From: Marmoricola sp. | GTDB lineage: Bacteria > Actinomycetota > Actinomycetes > Propionibacteriales > Nocardioidaceae | NCBI GenBank assembly: GCA_025964775.1 | Contig: JAOPYE010000040.1 | Location: forward strand, 248,001-312,000 | DNA length: 64,000 bases | Reading direction: 5' to 3' | Shown here: piece by piece, positions 18,306 to 28,078 of the stretch | How positions within the stretch are numbered: the first letter of the stretch is position 1 | Layout of the letters: every line of letters begins with the position of its first letter | Made by a program: the position numbers and the translations under genes | Notes under the pieces: generated by a model | What the model saw: the letters and a program-made list of their open reading frames with translations, nothing else | What the model was told of the DNA's origin: nothing | Database searches by the model: none

Positions 18306-19250
18306 TCAGCCGGGCAGCAACGTCGCCCAGGCCGGGCGCCACGCGGCACTGCGCTGCTGCATCTCCCAGCTCAACGCGCGCAGCGTCGGGCCCTTGCCGG
18401 TGTACCAGGGCGGGAGGCTGTCGAAGGCGCGCGCCAGGGTGATCCGGCCCTGGGCGACGCGGACCTGGGCTGCGATCCAGGCTCCCGACTCCTCGCCGGC
18501 CTCGCCGCGGTGCAGCTCGCGCAGGATGTTGGTCAGACTCACCTGGAGTGCGTCGGGGAGCCACGGGGTGTCGCCGAGCGCGACCAGCTCGCCCTCGTCG
18601 ACCAGGACCGTGTGCTCGAAGTTGATCCCGGGCTCGCTGACCCGCAGCCAGCGAGCCAGCAGGGTCGGCCGTTCGGGGAGGCCGCGGTCGCGCTCGACGG
18701 CTTCGCGCATCTGCCGGTGGATCTGCGCCTTCAGCCGGTTGCGGATCGAGCCCTGCGCGGCGACGTGGGCGACGCCGTGGGCGTCGCGCAGCAGGGCTGA
18801 GTCGCAGCCTCCGTTGCGTGCCTCGGTGACCAGGTGCGGATCGGCACGGAGCAGCGGGGCGATCAGGTCGACGACACCGTCGAACATCCCGGTGGTGCTG
18901 GTGTCCCAGCCGTCCCGGGAGTGCCAGGCCAGGAAGCCAGGCTTGGTCGCCCGGATCGACCGGTAGACCGCGTTCGAGCTCGCCCAGTCGGGCGCTCCGT
19001 CGAGGACGTTGAGGTGCTGGCTGATCGCGTCGCGGATCGAGTCGGTCGCCGTGCCCCACAGCACGGCCCGGCCGCCGCCGATCCGCTGCATCGAGGCCCA
19101 CGACGTGCCGTAGGTGTAGGTGAGCACATGCTCCTCGCGGTCGAGGCCGGCCTCGGCCCCCTCGGGCAGGCGATCGGAATCGGCGAGCACTGCCCAGGAC
19201 CACCAGAGGTCGTCGGCAGACGCGAGGTCGTCCGCTTCCATGGTGACCAT
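18306..19250 (-). CDS. Hypothetical protein (315 aa)
   Basis: MVTMEADDLASADDLWWSWAVLADSDRLPEGAEAGLDREEHVLTYTYG...; intact frame, no family named. Confidence 0.65.
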   Translation of the reverse strand: MVTMEADDLASADDLWWSWAVLADSDRLPEGAEAGLDREEHVLTYTYGTSWASMQRIGGGRAVLWGTATDSIRDAISQHLNVLDGAPDWASSNAVYRSIRATKPGFLAWHSRDGWDTSTTGMFDGVVDLIAPLLRADPHLVTEARNGGCDSALLRDAHGVAHVAAQGSIRNRLKAQIHRQMREAVERDRGLPERPTLLARWLRVSEPGINFEHTVLVDEGELVALGDTPWLPDALQVSLTNILRELHRGEAGEESGAWIAAQVRVAQGRITLARAFDSLPPWYTGKGPTLRALSWEMQQRSAAWRPAWATLLPG

Positions 19251-19284
19251 TGTGCCGCGCCCGCACGTGTTCGAGCAGGACCAA

Positions 19285-20073
19285 TCAGCTGGTGGTCCGG
19301 CGCGGCGGCTGGCAGGACGGACACCACCACACGGTCCGTTCCTGTCCTTCGGGCCCGAGCTCGCCGGTCCGGATCGGCGTACCGCACCGCAGGCAGCCGC
19401 CAAGGCGCTGGTAGACCCAGAGCCGACGACCGGGGCGACGGTCTCCTGTGGTGATCCGGCTGTGCCGGTCACGGTGGGCCTCGAGCAGCTGGTGGCAGAT
19501 GCGGATCAACTTGGCCAGATCGGGCACCGCCGAGACCGGGTCGTGCGGATCGACACCGGCCAGGAAGCACGCCTCGGCGCGGTAGATGTTGCCGATGCCG
19601 GCGAGGTTCCTCTGGTCCAGGAGCGCCTCGCCGATCGGCACGTAGGGCAGTCGCTCGAGTCGGCGCAGCGCCTCGGCCGGGTCCCAATCGGGCCCGAGCA
19701 GGTCGGGTCCCAGATGGCCCACCAGGCTCTCCTCGGCGACCGTCGCGACCACGTCGACCAGGACGGCGTACCCGATGGCCTCGGTCTTCTCGGTTCGCAG
19801 CACGACCCGGGCCTCGTGCTCCGGGCGTCGCCACCCGCTTCGGAGTTGCTGCACGTCCCAGCGGCCGTCCATCCGCAGGTGCGAGTGCAAGGTCATCCCG
19901 TCCTCGAGTCGGGTCAGCAGGTGCTTGCCCCGGCTGACGGTCTCGAGCACGGTGCGCCCGCCGAGGTCGACCGTCGCCAGGCTCGGGATCCGGAAGTCCG
20001 AGGACGTGAGGACCTGGCCGGTCAGCACGTCGAGGCGCCGAGCGGTCTGCCAGACCGAATCGCCTTCAGGCAC
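19285..20073 (-). CDS. Fpg/Nei-family DNA glycosylase (Nei2-like)
   Basis: MPEGDSVWQTARRLD N-terminus, DQRNLAGIGNIYRAE, C-terminal zinc finger CLRCGTPIRTGELG...WCPSCQPP. Confidence 0.92.
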   Translation of the reverse strand: MPEGDSVWQTARRLDVLTGQVLTSSDFRIPSLATVDLGGRTVLETVSRGKHLLTRLEDGMTLHSHLRMDGRWDVQQLRSGWRRPEHEARVVLRTEKTEAIGYAVLVDVVATVAEESLVGHLGPDLLGPDWDPAEALRRLERLPYVPIGEALLDQRNLAGIGNIYRAEACFLAGVDPHDPVSAVPDLAKLIRICHQLLEAHRDRHSRITTGDRRPGRRLWVYQRLGGCLRCGTPIRTGELGPEGQERTVWWCPSCQPPRRTTS

Positions 20074-23000
20074 GGAGTCGCAGGCCCTTGCTTGTCGCGA
20101 TGAAACCGGCCGCTTCGAGGGCTGTCCGGATTGCCTCCGAGTTCTGGCTGAGCAGGCTCTCGCCGTCGGCCTTCTCGACCGTCAGGCGTCCGAGGGCTCC
20201 GCGGCGTACGGCGGTCCCGAGGCTGTCGATGGCGGCAGCAGTCACGTCGTTGTCGCTCGAGAAGGTCAGCAGGGTGCGACCACCCCGCTCGACGTACAGG
20301 GCGAGGGCGCCTTCGACCAGGACGACCAGTGCCCCGGCCTTGCGTCCCGGGCGATGGCCGCCCTCGCTGACCGGCCAGGGCAGCGCGGCGCCGTACGGGT
20401 TGGCAGGATCGGTGGCTGCGAGGGTCACGGCTTCGAGCTTCTCGGGCGGGCTGGTCCGGACGTGGGTGCGCAGCCGGTCGATGGCCCCGGCCGTGCCGAA
20501 CTGGGCGGCGCCGAGCCCGTCGATGAAGTACCCGCGGCGGGCGCGTCCGGAGTCCTCGAACGTCGCCAGCACCCGGTATGCCGCAGCGAAGCCGCCCGGG
20601 GTGCGCTCGCTCATCACCGCGCCGCGGGTCACCACGCCGTGGCGATCGAGCAGACCTTCGACGCTCGCGTGTGCACGTCTCGTCGGGTCGGTCTCGCGAT
20701 CGGGCAGCAGGAACCAGCGCCCCGCCATGTCGGCCGGACCGTTGCGGCTCGGCCCTCCAGATCTGCCGAGTGCGGCACGGGTGCGACCGCCTGAGGTGAC
20801 CCGCGCTCGCGGCGGCGTACGCCGGGTGCGGTGGCTGGCGCTCCCGGACCGGGTCAATGCCCGTAGCGGCGCCAGGGTGTCGTTGCCGACCCGGCCGGCC
20901 CAGACGAGTTCCCAGACCAACGCCGCCAGCGCCGCGTCATCGGAAGAGCCCAGCTGCTGTCCGAGCTGGCGGAAGAAGAACGCACCCCCGCCGGCCAGCA
21001 CCTCCAGCACGGCCTGGTGATCGGCACCGACCTCGAATTCGCCAGGATCGGGCAACGTCAGGGGAGCCGAATCGGCCAGGTGCAACGACACCCACCCGTC
21101 GGCCCCGGTGATCGGGCCGTGGCCGGCCCACAGCACCTCGCCGGTAGCGGTCAGCTCGTCGAGGAAGGCCGACTGATAGTCGACCACCCGGCTCGGGAGC
21201 ACCAGCGACTCCAGCGCCGAGGCCGGTACGGCGCAGCCGGCAAGCTGCTCGATCACGGCCACCACACCGTCCGGGCCACGCAGGCCGCGACTGGTGACGT
21301 GCTGCCAGGCAGGCAGGAAACGACCGAGCGCGGCCGGGTCGACCGGCTCCACCTCGTGACGCAGCCGGGCCAGCGAGCGCCGGCGAAGCTTGCGGAGGAC
21401 TTCGGCGTCGCACCATTCACTGCCGGTGCCCGAGGGCCGGAACTCGCCTTCGAGCACGCGCCCCTGGGCACCGAGGCGAAGCAGGGTCTGACGTGCGACG
21501 GCGGCCCCGAGGCCGAGTCGTCCGGCGACGTCGGCGGTGGTGAACGGCCCGTGCGTACGGGCGAACCGGCTGATCAGGTCGCCGAGCGGGTCCTCGACAG
21601 GATCGGTGAACGCGCTGGGCACTCCGGCCGGAACCGGCACCCCGAGCCCGTCGCGCAACCGCGCCACGTCCTCGACCACCGCCCAGCGCTCGTCGCCGGC
21701 GATCCTGACCTCGACGATCCGGCGGGCCTCGCCGAGCAGCGCAACCGCTTCGGCCACATCGCTGGTGCAGCGCTCCACGAGCTCGGACGTCGAGAGTGGG
21801 CCGATCATGCGGATGACGTCGATGAGTCCTTCGGCATCGCGAGCCCGGCGGTCCTCCGCGGTGCGCTGGAGCTCGGCCTCGACCTCGGCCAGGACCTCGG
21901 GATCGAGGAGTTCGCGCAGCTCGGCCCGGCCGAGGAGCTCGGCGAGCAGGCCCTGGTCCAGGGTCAGTGCGGCGGCGCGACGCTCGGCGATCGGGGAGTC
22001 GCCCTCGTACATGAAGGCAGCGACGTACCCGAAGAGCAGTGACTGTGCGAACGGGGACGCCCGGTTGGTGGCGACGTCGATCAGCCGCACCCGGCGCTCG
22101 GCGATCCTGCGGTGCAGGGCGACCAGGGCGGGCACGTCGTACACGTCCTGGAGCACCTCGCGCACGGTCTCGAGCACGATCGGGAACGACGGATAGCGCG
22201 AGGCGACCTCGAGGAGCTGGGCAGAGCGCTGGCGCTGCTGCCACAGCGGCGACCGGCGGCCGGGGTCGCGCCGGGGGAGCAGCAGGGCCCGCGCAGCGCA
22301 TTCGCGGAACCGGGCCGCGAACAGGGCCGAGCCGCCGACCTCGGTGGTCACGATCTGCTCGATCTCGTCGGGCTCGAAGGCGATCAGCTCGGCGCCCGGC
22401 GGGTCCTGGTCGGTTTCCGGGATCCGCAGCACGATCCCGTCGTCAGCGGCCATCGCCTGGGCATCGACGCCGTACCGCTCGCGCAGGCGCGCGTTGATCG
22501 CCAGTGCCCAGGGTGCGTGCACCGGGGTCCCGTACGGCGAGTGCACCACCAGGCGCCAGTCGCCGAGCTCGTCGCGGAACCGCTCGACCACCAGCTGCTG
22601 GTCGTGGGGGACGGCGTTGGTCGCCTCGCGCTGCTCGGCGATCAGCGCGACGAGGTTGCCCGCGGCCCAGTCGTCGAGGCCGGCGGCCTGTGCGCGCGCC
22701 ACGGCATCGGAGGGTGCCAGCAGCGCCATCTCGCGGGTGAAGGCGCCGATCGCCTCGCCGAGCTCCGCCGGACGACCCAGGGTGTCGCCGGTCCAGAACG
22801 GCAGCCGGCCGGGCTGTCCCGGTGCCGGTGAGACCAGGACACGATCGTGGGTGATGTCCTCGATCCGCCAGGTACTGGTGCCGAGGGTGAAGAGGTCGCC
22901 GACCCGGGACTCGTAGACCATCTCCTCGTCGAGCTCACCGACCCGGCTGGCACGCTCCCCGACGAGGAACACGCCGAACATGCCCCGGTCCGGGATCGTG

Positions 23001-24622
23001 CCACCGCTGGTGACGGCAAGTCGCTGCGCGCCCGGGCGCCCGGTCAGCTCACCGGTGAGCCGGTCCCAGACGATCCGCGGTCTCAGCTCGGCGAACTCGT
23101 CGCTCGGGTAGCGGCCGGCGAGCAGGTCGAGGGTCGCCTCGTACGCGCTGCGGGGCAGGCCCGCGAACGAGGCCGTACGCCGGACCAGGTCGAAGAGCTC
23201 GTCGGCGTTCCAGCTCTCGAGCGCCGTGGCCGCGACCACCTGCTGGGCGAGGACGTCGAGGGGGTTGGTCGGGATCCGGAGGGACTCGATGCCGCCGACG
23301 CGCATCCGTTCGACCGTGACGGCGGTGGGGACCAGGTCGCCCCGGTGCTTGGGGAACAGCACGCCGCGGGAGGTCTCTCCCACCTGGTGGCCGGCGCGTC
23401 CGACCCGCTGCAGGGCGCTGGCGACCGAGGGCGGCGACTCGATCTGGATGACCAGGTCGACGGCACCCATGTCGATGCCGAGTTCGAGGCTGCTGGTCGC
23501 GACCACGCAGGGCAGCCGACCGCGTTTGAGGTCGTCCTCGATGACGGCCCGTTGCTCCTTGGAGACCGAGCCGTGGTGCGCGCGTGCGATCACAGCCGGG
23601 GCGCCGGCGGACTGGCTGGACTGCGCCATCATCTGCGCCGGTGTGCGGGTCGAGGGGTTTCGAGACGGTTGCTGCACAACCTCCTCAACCAACGAACTCC
23701 GGTCCGCGGCGATCTCGTTCAGCCGAGCGGTCAGCCGCTCGGCCAGTCGGCGCGAGTTCGCGAAGACGATCGTCGAGGTGTGCTGCTCGATCAGATCGAC
23801 GACCCGCTCCTCGACGTGCGGCCAGAGCGACCCGGAGCGTGGCGAATCGTCACCCGTGTCGAGGGTCGTCATGTCCTCGACGGGGACCACGACCTTGAGG
23901 TCCCAGGTCTTCTCCGACGGCGGCGCGACCACCTCGACGGGCGCGTTGCCGCCGAGGAACCGGGCGACCTCCTCGATCGGCCGCACCGTCGCCGAGAGCC
24001 CGATCCGCTGCGCCGGTTTGTCCAGTAGCGCGTCGAGTCGTTCGAGCGACAGCGCCAGGTGGGCGCCTCGCTTGGTTCCGGCGACCGCGTGCACCTCGTC
24101 GAGGATCACGGTGTCGATGCCCCGCAGGGACTCGCGGGCCTGGGAGGTCAGCATCAGGAACAGCGACTCGGGAGTGGTGATCAGGATGTCGGGCGGTGAG
24201 GTCTGCAGCTTCCGGCGATCCGCCGGGGTGGTGTCTCCCGAGCGCACCCCGACAGTGATCTCGGGCAGCTCGGTGCCTAGACGTTCGGCGGTGTGCCGGA
24301 TGCCGGCCAGCGGTGCCCGGAGGTTGCGCTCGACGTCGACTGCGAGCGCCTTCAGCGGGGAGACATAGAGGACTCGGCAGCGTCGCCGCTTCTGATCCGG
24401 CCCCGCCCCGGCAGGGCGCGGTGCGGTGGCGATCCGGTCCAGAGACCACAGGAAAGCAGCGAGAGTCTTGCCCGAGCCGGTGGGAGCCACGACCAGGGCG
24501 TGCCGCCCGGCGGCGATCGCCTGCCAGGCGCCGGTCTGGGCCGGCGTCGGCGTGGCGAAGGCAGCCCGGAACCAGGTCTGCGTCGGCTCGCTGAACTGCT
24601 CCACCGGGTCATCATCGCCCAC
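20066..24622 (-). CDS. lhr: Lhr-type ATP-dependent helicase
   Basis: VVAPTGSGKTLAAFLWSLDRI, ILDEVHAVAGTKRGAHLALSLERL, VATSSLELGIDMGAVDLVIQIESPPSVASALQRVGRAGH; 1518 aa. Confidence 0.95.
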   Translation of the reverse strand: MGDDDPVEQFSEPTQTWFRAAFATPTPAQTGAWQAIAAGRHALVVAPTGSGKTLAAFLWSLDRIATAPRPAGAGPDQKRRRCRVLYVSPLKALAVDVERNLRAPLAGIRHTAERLGTELPEITVGVRSGDTTPADRRKLQTSPPDILITTPESLFLMLTSQARESLRGIDTVILDEVHAVAGTKRGAHLALSLERLDALLDKPAQRIGLSATVRPIEEVARFLGGNAPVEVVAPPSEKTWDLKVVVPVEDMTTLDTGDDSPRSGSLWPHVEERVVDLIEQHTSTIVFANSRRLAERLTARLNEIAADRSSLVEEVVQQPSRNPSTRTPAQMMAQSSQSAGAPAVIARAHHGSVSKEQRAVIEDDLKRGRLPCVVATSSLELGIDMGAVDLVIQIESPPSVASALQRVGRAGHQVGETSRGVLFPKHRGDLVPTAVTVERMRVGGIESLRIPTNPLDVLAQQVVAATALESWNADELFDLVRRTASFAGLPRSAYEATLDLLAGRYPSDEFAELRPRIVWDRLTGELTGRPGAQRLAVTSGGTIPDRGMFGVFLVGERASRVGELDEEMVYESRVGDLFTLGTSTWRIEDITHDRVLVSPAPGQPGRLPFWTGDTLGRPAELGEAIGAFTREMALLAPSDAVARAQAAGLDDWAAGNLVALIAEQREATNAVPHDQQLVVERFRDELGDWRLVVHSPYGTPVHAPWALAINARLRERYGVDAQAMAADDGIVLRIPETDQDPPGAELIAFEPDEIEQIVTTEVGGSALFAARFRECAARALLLPRRDPGRRSPLWQQRQRSAQLLEVASRYPSFPIVLETVREVLQDVYDVPALVALHRRIAERRVRLIDVATNRASPFAQSLLFGYVAAFMYEGDSPIAERRAAALTLDQGLLAELLGRAELRELLDPEVLAEVEAELQRTAEDRRARDAEGLIDVIRMIGPLSTSELVERCTSDVAEAVALLGEARRIVEVRIAGDERWAVVEDVARLRDGLGVPVPAGVPSAFTDPVEDPLGDLISRFARTHGPFTTADVAGRLGLGAAVARQTLLRLGAQGRVLEGEFRPSGTGSEWCDAEVLRKLRRRSLARLRHEVEPVDPAALGRFLPAWQHVTSRGLRGPDGVVAVIEQLAGCAVPASALESLVLPSRVVDYQSAFLDELTATGEVLWAGHGPITGADGWVSLHLADSAPLTLPDPGEFEVGADHQAVLEVLAGGGAFFFRQLGQQLGSSDDAALAALVWELVWAGRVGNDTLAPLRALTRSGSASHRTRRTPPRARVTSGGRTRAALGRSGGPSRNGPADMAGRWFLLPDRETDPTRRAHASVEGLLDRHGVVTRGAVMSERTPGGFAAAYRVLATFEDSGRARRGYFIDGLGAAQFGTAGAIDRLRTHVRTSPPEKLEAVTLAATDPANPYGAALPWPVSEGGHRPGRKAGALVVLVEGALALYVERGGRTLLTFSSDNDVTAAAIDSLGTAVRRGALGRLTVEKADGESLLSQNSEAIRTALEAAGFIATSKGLRLRA
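23656..23694 (+). repeat. REP-like palindromic repeat, copy D, inside lhr coding sequence
   Basis: GGTTTCGAGACGGTTGCTGCACAACCTCCTCAACCAACG; 39 nt, translates in the lhr frame as LVEEVVQQPSRN. Confidence 0.85.
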
Positions 24623-24720
24623 CGGACCGACAGGGATGCTGACGCGTTGTTCCGGACGCGGATCCAGGCGCTTATATGCTCGGCTGACCGTGCCGGAGCC
24701 GAGCGTCTGAGGAGAGTGGG

Positions 24721-25752
24721 ATGCTTGCCGACCTGCTCGACCGCGAACGTCTGCGCATCGCCGGTATCGTCCTCGGCGGCTTCGTGCTGCTCGAGCTGTG
24801 TGCCTTCGGCATCGCGCAGATCCTGGTGGGCGGCACGCCGTCTCCCGATCCGACGGCCATCGCGTCGCGCCTCGAGCCGATCAACTCCTACGGCGTGGTC
24901 CTGGCTCCGCACGCCGAACCCACCAGGCTCGGTACGCCGCGCGGGATGGGGTCCGCCCACGCGGGGGTGGCGGTGGTCGCACTGTCCGAAGTCGACTACG
25001 TCGACACCAGGGATGGCCCTCGTCGTGCCGCCGAGGGCAGCACGCTGCTCGCCTTCCAGGTCGGGAACTGGGCCTGCGAGAACGCCGGGACGCCGTGCGC
25101 GAGCTGGCGGACGCTTCATCCCGCGGTGGTGATCGACGGCTCCTCCGAGGCCCTGCCCAGCGGTGGCAGCACGTTCGTCGCTGTGCTGCCGCCGGGCACC
25201 AGTGATGTCGAGCTGACGATCGATGCCGACGGCTTTCGACAGTCCGAGTCGCTGCTCGAGAACTTCCCTGCTGAGTCGAACATCCTGATCCTCGGCGCCA
25301 GGGACCGCGAGAAGCAGCTGGTCCTGAACCAGACGTTCCAGCTGACCGAGCACACCAGCATCCCGCTGCAGGCAGCCGACGGGCAGGTCTCCGACGTGAT
25401 GCTGCGCAACTTCACGGTGGCCTACGTCCAGCGCCGCTTCTTCTTCGACGGCGCGACGCCCGGCACTCCGCGCCAGGTCTTCCTGATCGTCAACGCGTTC
25501 TACTCCTATCCGGGCCAGACCCAGCAGTACGTGCCCCTGGACGAGGTCGAGCTCGTGGACGAGAACGGCATCCACTACCGCGCACGGGACCTCGACCCCG
25601 ATCCGTCGGTGGCGCTGCTCGGGTTCCAGGTCCCCGCGGACCTGCGCAAGGCCACCGTGGTCATCGGGGGAGTCACCCACAAGACCTCGACCACCGGGCT
25701 GCCGTACACCTCGACACTGGACGTCAAGAAGATCCCGCTCAGCCTGAGCTGA
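24721..25752 (+). CDS. Hypothetical membrane-anchored extracellular protein (343 aa)
   Basis: Single N-terminal TM IAGIVLGGFVLLELCAFGIAQILV then a long soluble domain. Confidence 0.7.
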   Translation: MLADLLDRERLRIAGIVLGGFVLLELCAFGIAQILVGGTPSPDPTAIASRLEPINSYGVVLAPHAEPTRLGTPRGMGSAHAGVAVVALSEVDYVDTRDGPRRAAEGSTLLAFQVGNWACENAGTPCASWRTLHPAVVIDGSSEALPSGGSTFVAVLPPGTSDVELTIDADGFRQSESLLENFPAESNILILGARDREKQLVLNQTFQLTEHTSIPLQAADGQVSDVMLRNFTVAYVQRRFFFDGATPGTPRQVFLIVNAFYSYPGQTQQYVPLDEVELVDENGIHYRARDLDPDPSVALLGFQVPADLRKATVVIGGVTHKTSTTGLPYTSTLDVKKIPLSLS

Positions 25753-25807
25753 CCTGCCCGTGATCGGCGCGACGGGTGATCTCCACCCCGTCGTGGCCAC
25801 GGTCACA

Positions 25808-25847
25808 TTCACAAGTGAAACACCTAAGTCAATCAATTGTGTATAGT
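25808..25847 (+). promoter_or_regulatory. AT-rich promoter/operator region of Pst-like unit 1
   Basis: TTCAC-AA-GTGAA inverted repeat (25808-25819), TAAGT (25825-25829), TATAGT (25842-25847) in otherwise GC-rich DNA. Confidence 0.45.
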
Positions 25848-25925
25848 TAGAACCCGGACGAGTTCGGGCTGGTCCGCCCTGCGCTGCGATGACCGACGCC
25901 GCGCATCGACCACAAAGGACCATCC

Positions 25926-26969
25926 ATGGCAGGATCGTCGAGCCTTCCGACCCGCACGTCCTTGCGCGTCGTCGACGAGGTCGAGGACGTCCCGCGCAGG
26001 GTCGTGGCGCGCCAGTCGACCCAGGACCTGGCGTTTACCCACGGGGTCCGGTCCGTCGGCTTCCTGACCCTGGTGATCGTCTCGTCGATCGGCATCTTCC
26101 TCGGTGTGCAGGCCAAGCCGACCCTGCAGCACTACGGCTGGTCCTTCTTCACCGAGTACCGCTGGCTGCCCAACCTGGACACCATCGGCATCGCGGCGGC
26201 GTTCGTGGGCACGGTTGAGGTCGCGATCGTGGCGCTGGCCATCGCCTTCCCGCTCTCACTGCTGAGCGCGCTGTTCGTCTCCGACTGGGCACCGGCCTGG
26301 ATGAGGCCGCTGCTGATCCGGCTCATCGACCTGATGGCCGCCGTGCCCGGGATCGTGTTCGGCCTGTGGGTGCTGCTCTTCATCCAGCCACAGGCCACCC
26401 ACGTCGCGCACTGGCTCAGCGAGTACTTCGGCTGGATCCCCCTGTTCAAGGTGCACACCGACGTGCACTACCCGATCTGGGACCAGGCGCCGGGCTTCGC
26501 GTCGTACGAGGGGTCCGCGTTCATCGCAGGCATCGCGGTGTCGATGATGATCTTCCCGATGGCCACCTCGGTGATGCGCGAGGTCTTCTCCGAGGCGCCA
26601 GCCGGCGAGAAGGAGGCCGCGCTAGCACTCGGCGCCACCCGGTGGGCGATGGTCCGGACCGTGGTGCTGCCCTTCGGCCGCAGCGGCATCGTCGGCGGCA
26701 CGATGCTCGCGCTGGGTCGCGCGCTCGGCGAGACGATCTCGGTGCTCCTGATCATCTCCGAGGCGTTCAAGATCAAGTGGAATATCCTCGAGTCGGGCAC
26801 CGCGACCATCTCCGAGGTGATCGCGTCCAAGTACAACGAGGCCACGCCGGCGCAGCTCTCTGCGCTGCTGACCGCGGGGTTCGTGCTCTTCCTGATGACC
26901 CTGGCCGTCAACACGGTCGCTGCCTCGATCGTGGCGCGCAGCCGTAGCGGAGCGGGGACCGAGCTGTGA
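25926..26969 (+). CDS. pstC: Phosphate-type ABC transporter permease PstC
   Basis: GTVEVAIVALAIAFPLSLLSALFVSDWAP...EAALALGATRWAMVRTVVLPFGRSGIVGGTMLALGRALGETISVLLI. Confidence 0.9.
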   Translation: MAGSSSLPTRTSLRVVDEVEDVPRRVVARQSTQDLAFTHGVRSVGFLTLVIVSSIGIFLGVQAKPTLQHYGWSFFTEYRWLPNLDTIGIAAAFVGTVEVAIVALAIAFPLSLLSALFVSDWAPAWMRPLLIRLIDLMAAVPGIVFGLWVLLFIQPQATHVAHWLSEYFGWIPLFKVHTDVHYPIWDQAPGFASYEGSAFIAGIAVSMMIFPMATSVMREVFSEAPAGEKEAALALGATRWAMVRTVVLPFGRSGIVGGTMLALGRALGETISVLLIISEAFKIKWNILESGTATISEVIASKYNEATPAQLSALLTAGFVLFLMTLAVNTVAASIVARSRSGAGTEL

Positions 26970-28078
26970 GCGTGATGACGGCTCCCGAGGTCGTGAGCGA
27001 GGACCCCGAGGACACTCCGGCTGTGCTGGCCGACGAGGTCGAGCACGTCCGCAAGACGCGACCGCGCACCAACGAGGACGACATGACCCTCGTCGGTTCG
27101 GTCCTCGGCGGACTGGCCACGACCTGGCTGCTCTACGAGCGGGTGCTGCCGTTCTCCGGGGCCCTGGGCTTCTTCGTCTCCTGGTACCTGGTGTTCCTTG
27201 CCTTCTACGCCGGCCTGACGGCGGTCAACCGGCCGCGTGCGGTGGTCGTCGACCGGGTGATGACCTCGCTGGTCATCGCCGCCCCGTCGGTGGTCGGGCT
27301 CGCCCTGGCGAGCACCGTGGTGGTGACCCTGTCCCACGGGCTCCCCGCGCTCCTGCACGTGAACTTCTACACCCACGACATGTCCGGGGTCCGGCCGAGC
27401 GACCCGTACACCACCGGCGGTGCGCTCGCTGCGTTGGTCGGCACCCTGATCGAGGTGTCGATCGCGGTCGCGATCGCGTTGCCGCTCGGCGTGATCACCG
27501 CGATCTACATGTCCGAGGTCGGGGGTCGCGGCGCGCGGCTCGTGCGCACCATCATCGAGTCGATGACCGCGTTGCCCTCGATCGTGGCCGGCCTCTTCAT
27601 CTACTCGGTGTTCATCGCCCACTTCCACATGCCGAGGTGCGGGTTCGCCGCCGCGCTGGCGCTGGCAGTGATGGGCCTGCCGATCATGGCCCGGGCCAGC
27701 GACGTGGTGCTCCGGGTCATCCCGGGTGGACTGCGCGAGGCCTCCTACGCCCTGGGTGCCGGCAAGTTCCAGACCGTCTGGCACGTCGTCCTGCCGACCG
27801 CGCGGCCCGGCCTGGCCACCGCGCTGATCCTGGGCATCGCCCGGATGGTCGGGGAGACGTCTCCACTGTTGCTGACCTCGGGTGCCTCGTCGTTCCTGAA
27901 CTGGAATCCGTTGCACAACCCGATGAACTCGCTCCCGCTCTACATCTTCAATGCCGTCAAGTCCGGGGTGCCGCGCAACGAGGTGCGGGGGTACGCCGCA
28001 GCGGTGGTGCTGCTGCTGATCGTGCTCGCCCTGTTCCTGCTCGCCCGACTGGTTGCCCGTGGAAGGAACCGAGGATGA
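26966..28078 (+). CDS. pstA: Phosphate-type ABC transporter permease PstA
   Basis: GTLIEVSIAVAIALPLGVITAIYMSEVGG...REASYALGAGKFQTVWHVVLPTARPGLATALILGIARMVGETSPLLLTSG. Confidence 0.9.
   Translation: MSVMTAPEVVSEDPEDTPAVLADEVEHVRKTRPRTNEDDMTLVGSVLGGLATTWLLYERVLPFSGALGFFVSWYLVFLAFYAGLTAVNRPRAVVVDRVMTSLVIAAPSVVGLALASTVVVTLSHGLPALLHVNFYTHDMSGVRPSDPYTTGGALAALVGTLIEVSIAVAIALPLGVITAIYMSEVGGRGARLVRTIIESMTALPSIVAGLFIYSVFIAHFHMPRCGFAAALALAVMGLPIMARASDVVLRVIPGGLREASYALGAGKFQTVWHVVLPTARPGLATALILGIARMVGETSPLLLTSGASSFLNWNPLHNPMNSLPLYIFNAVKSGVPRNEVRGYAAAVVLLLIVLALFLLARLVARGRNRG

Noticed and set aside
19285-24622. nei2-lhr overlap as a novel repair operon
   Set aside because: The Nei2/Lhr neighbour pair is a known actinobacterial arrangement; only the in-frame REP insertion is unusual
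26468-27916. 482-aa minus-strand ORF (and similar antisense ORFs such as 27940-29295 and 35767-37359)
   Set aside because: Antisense to pstC/pstA and the PstS-like genes; no recognisable domain
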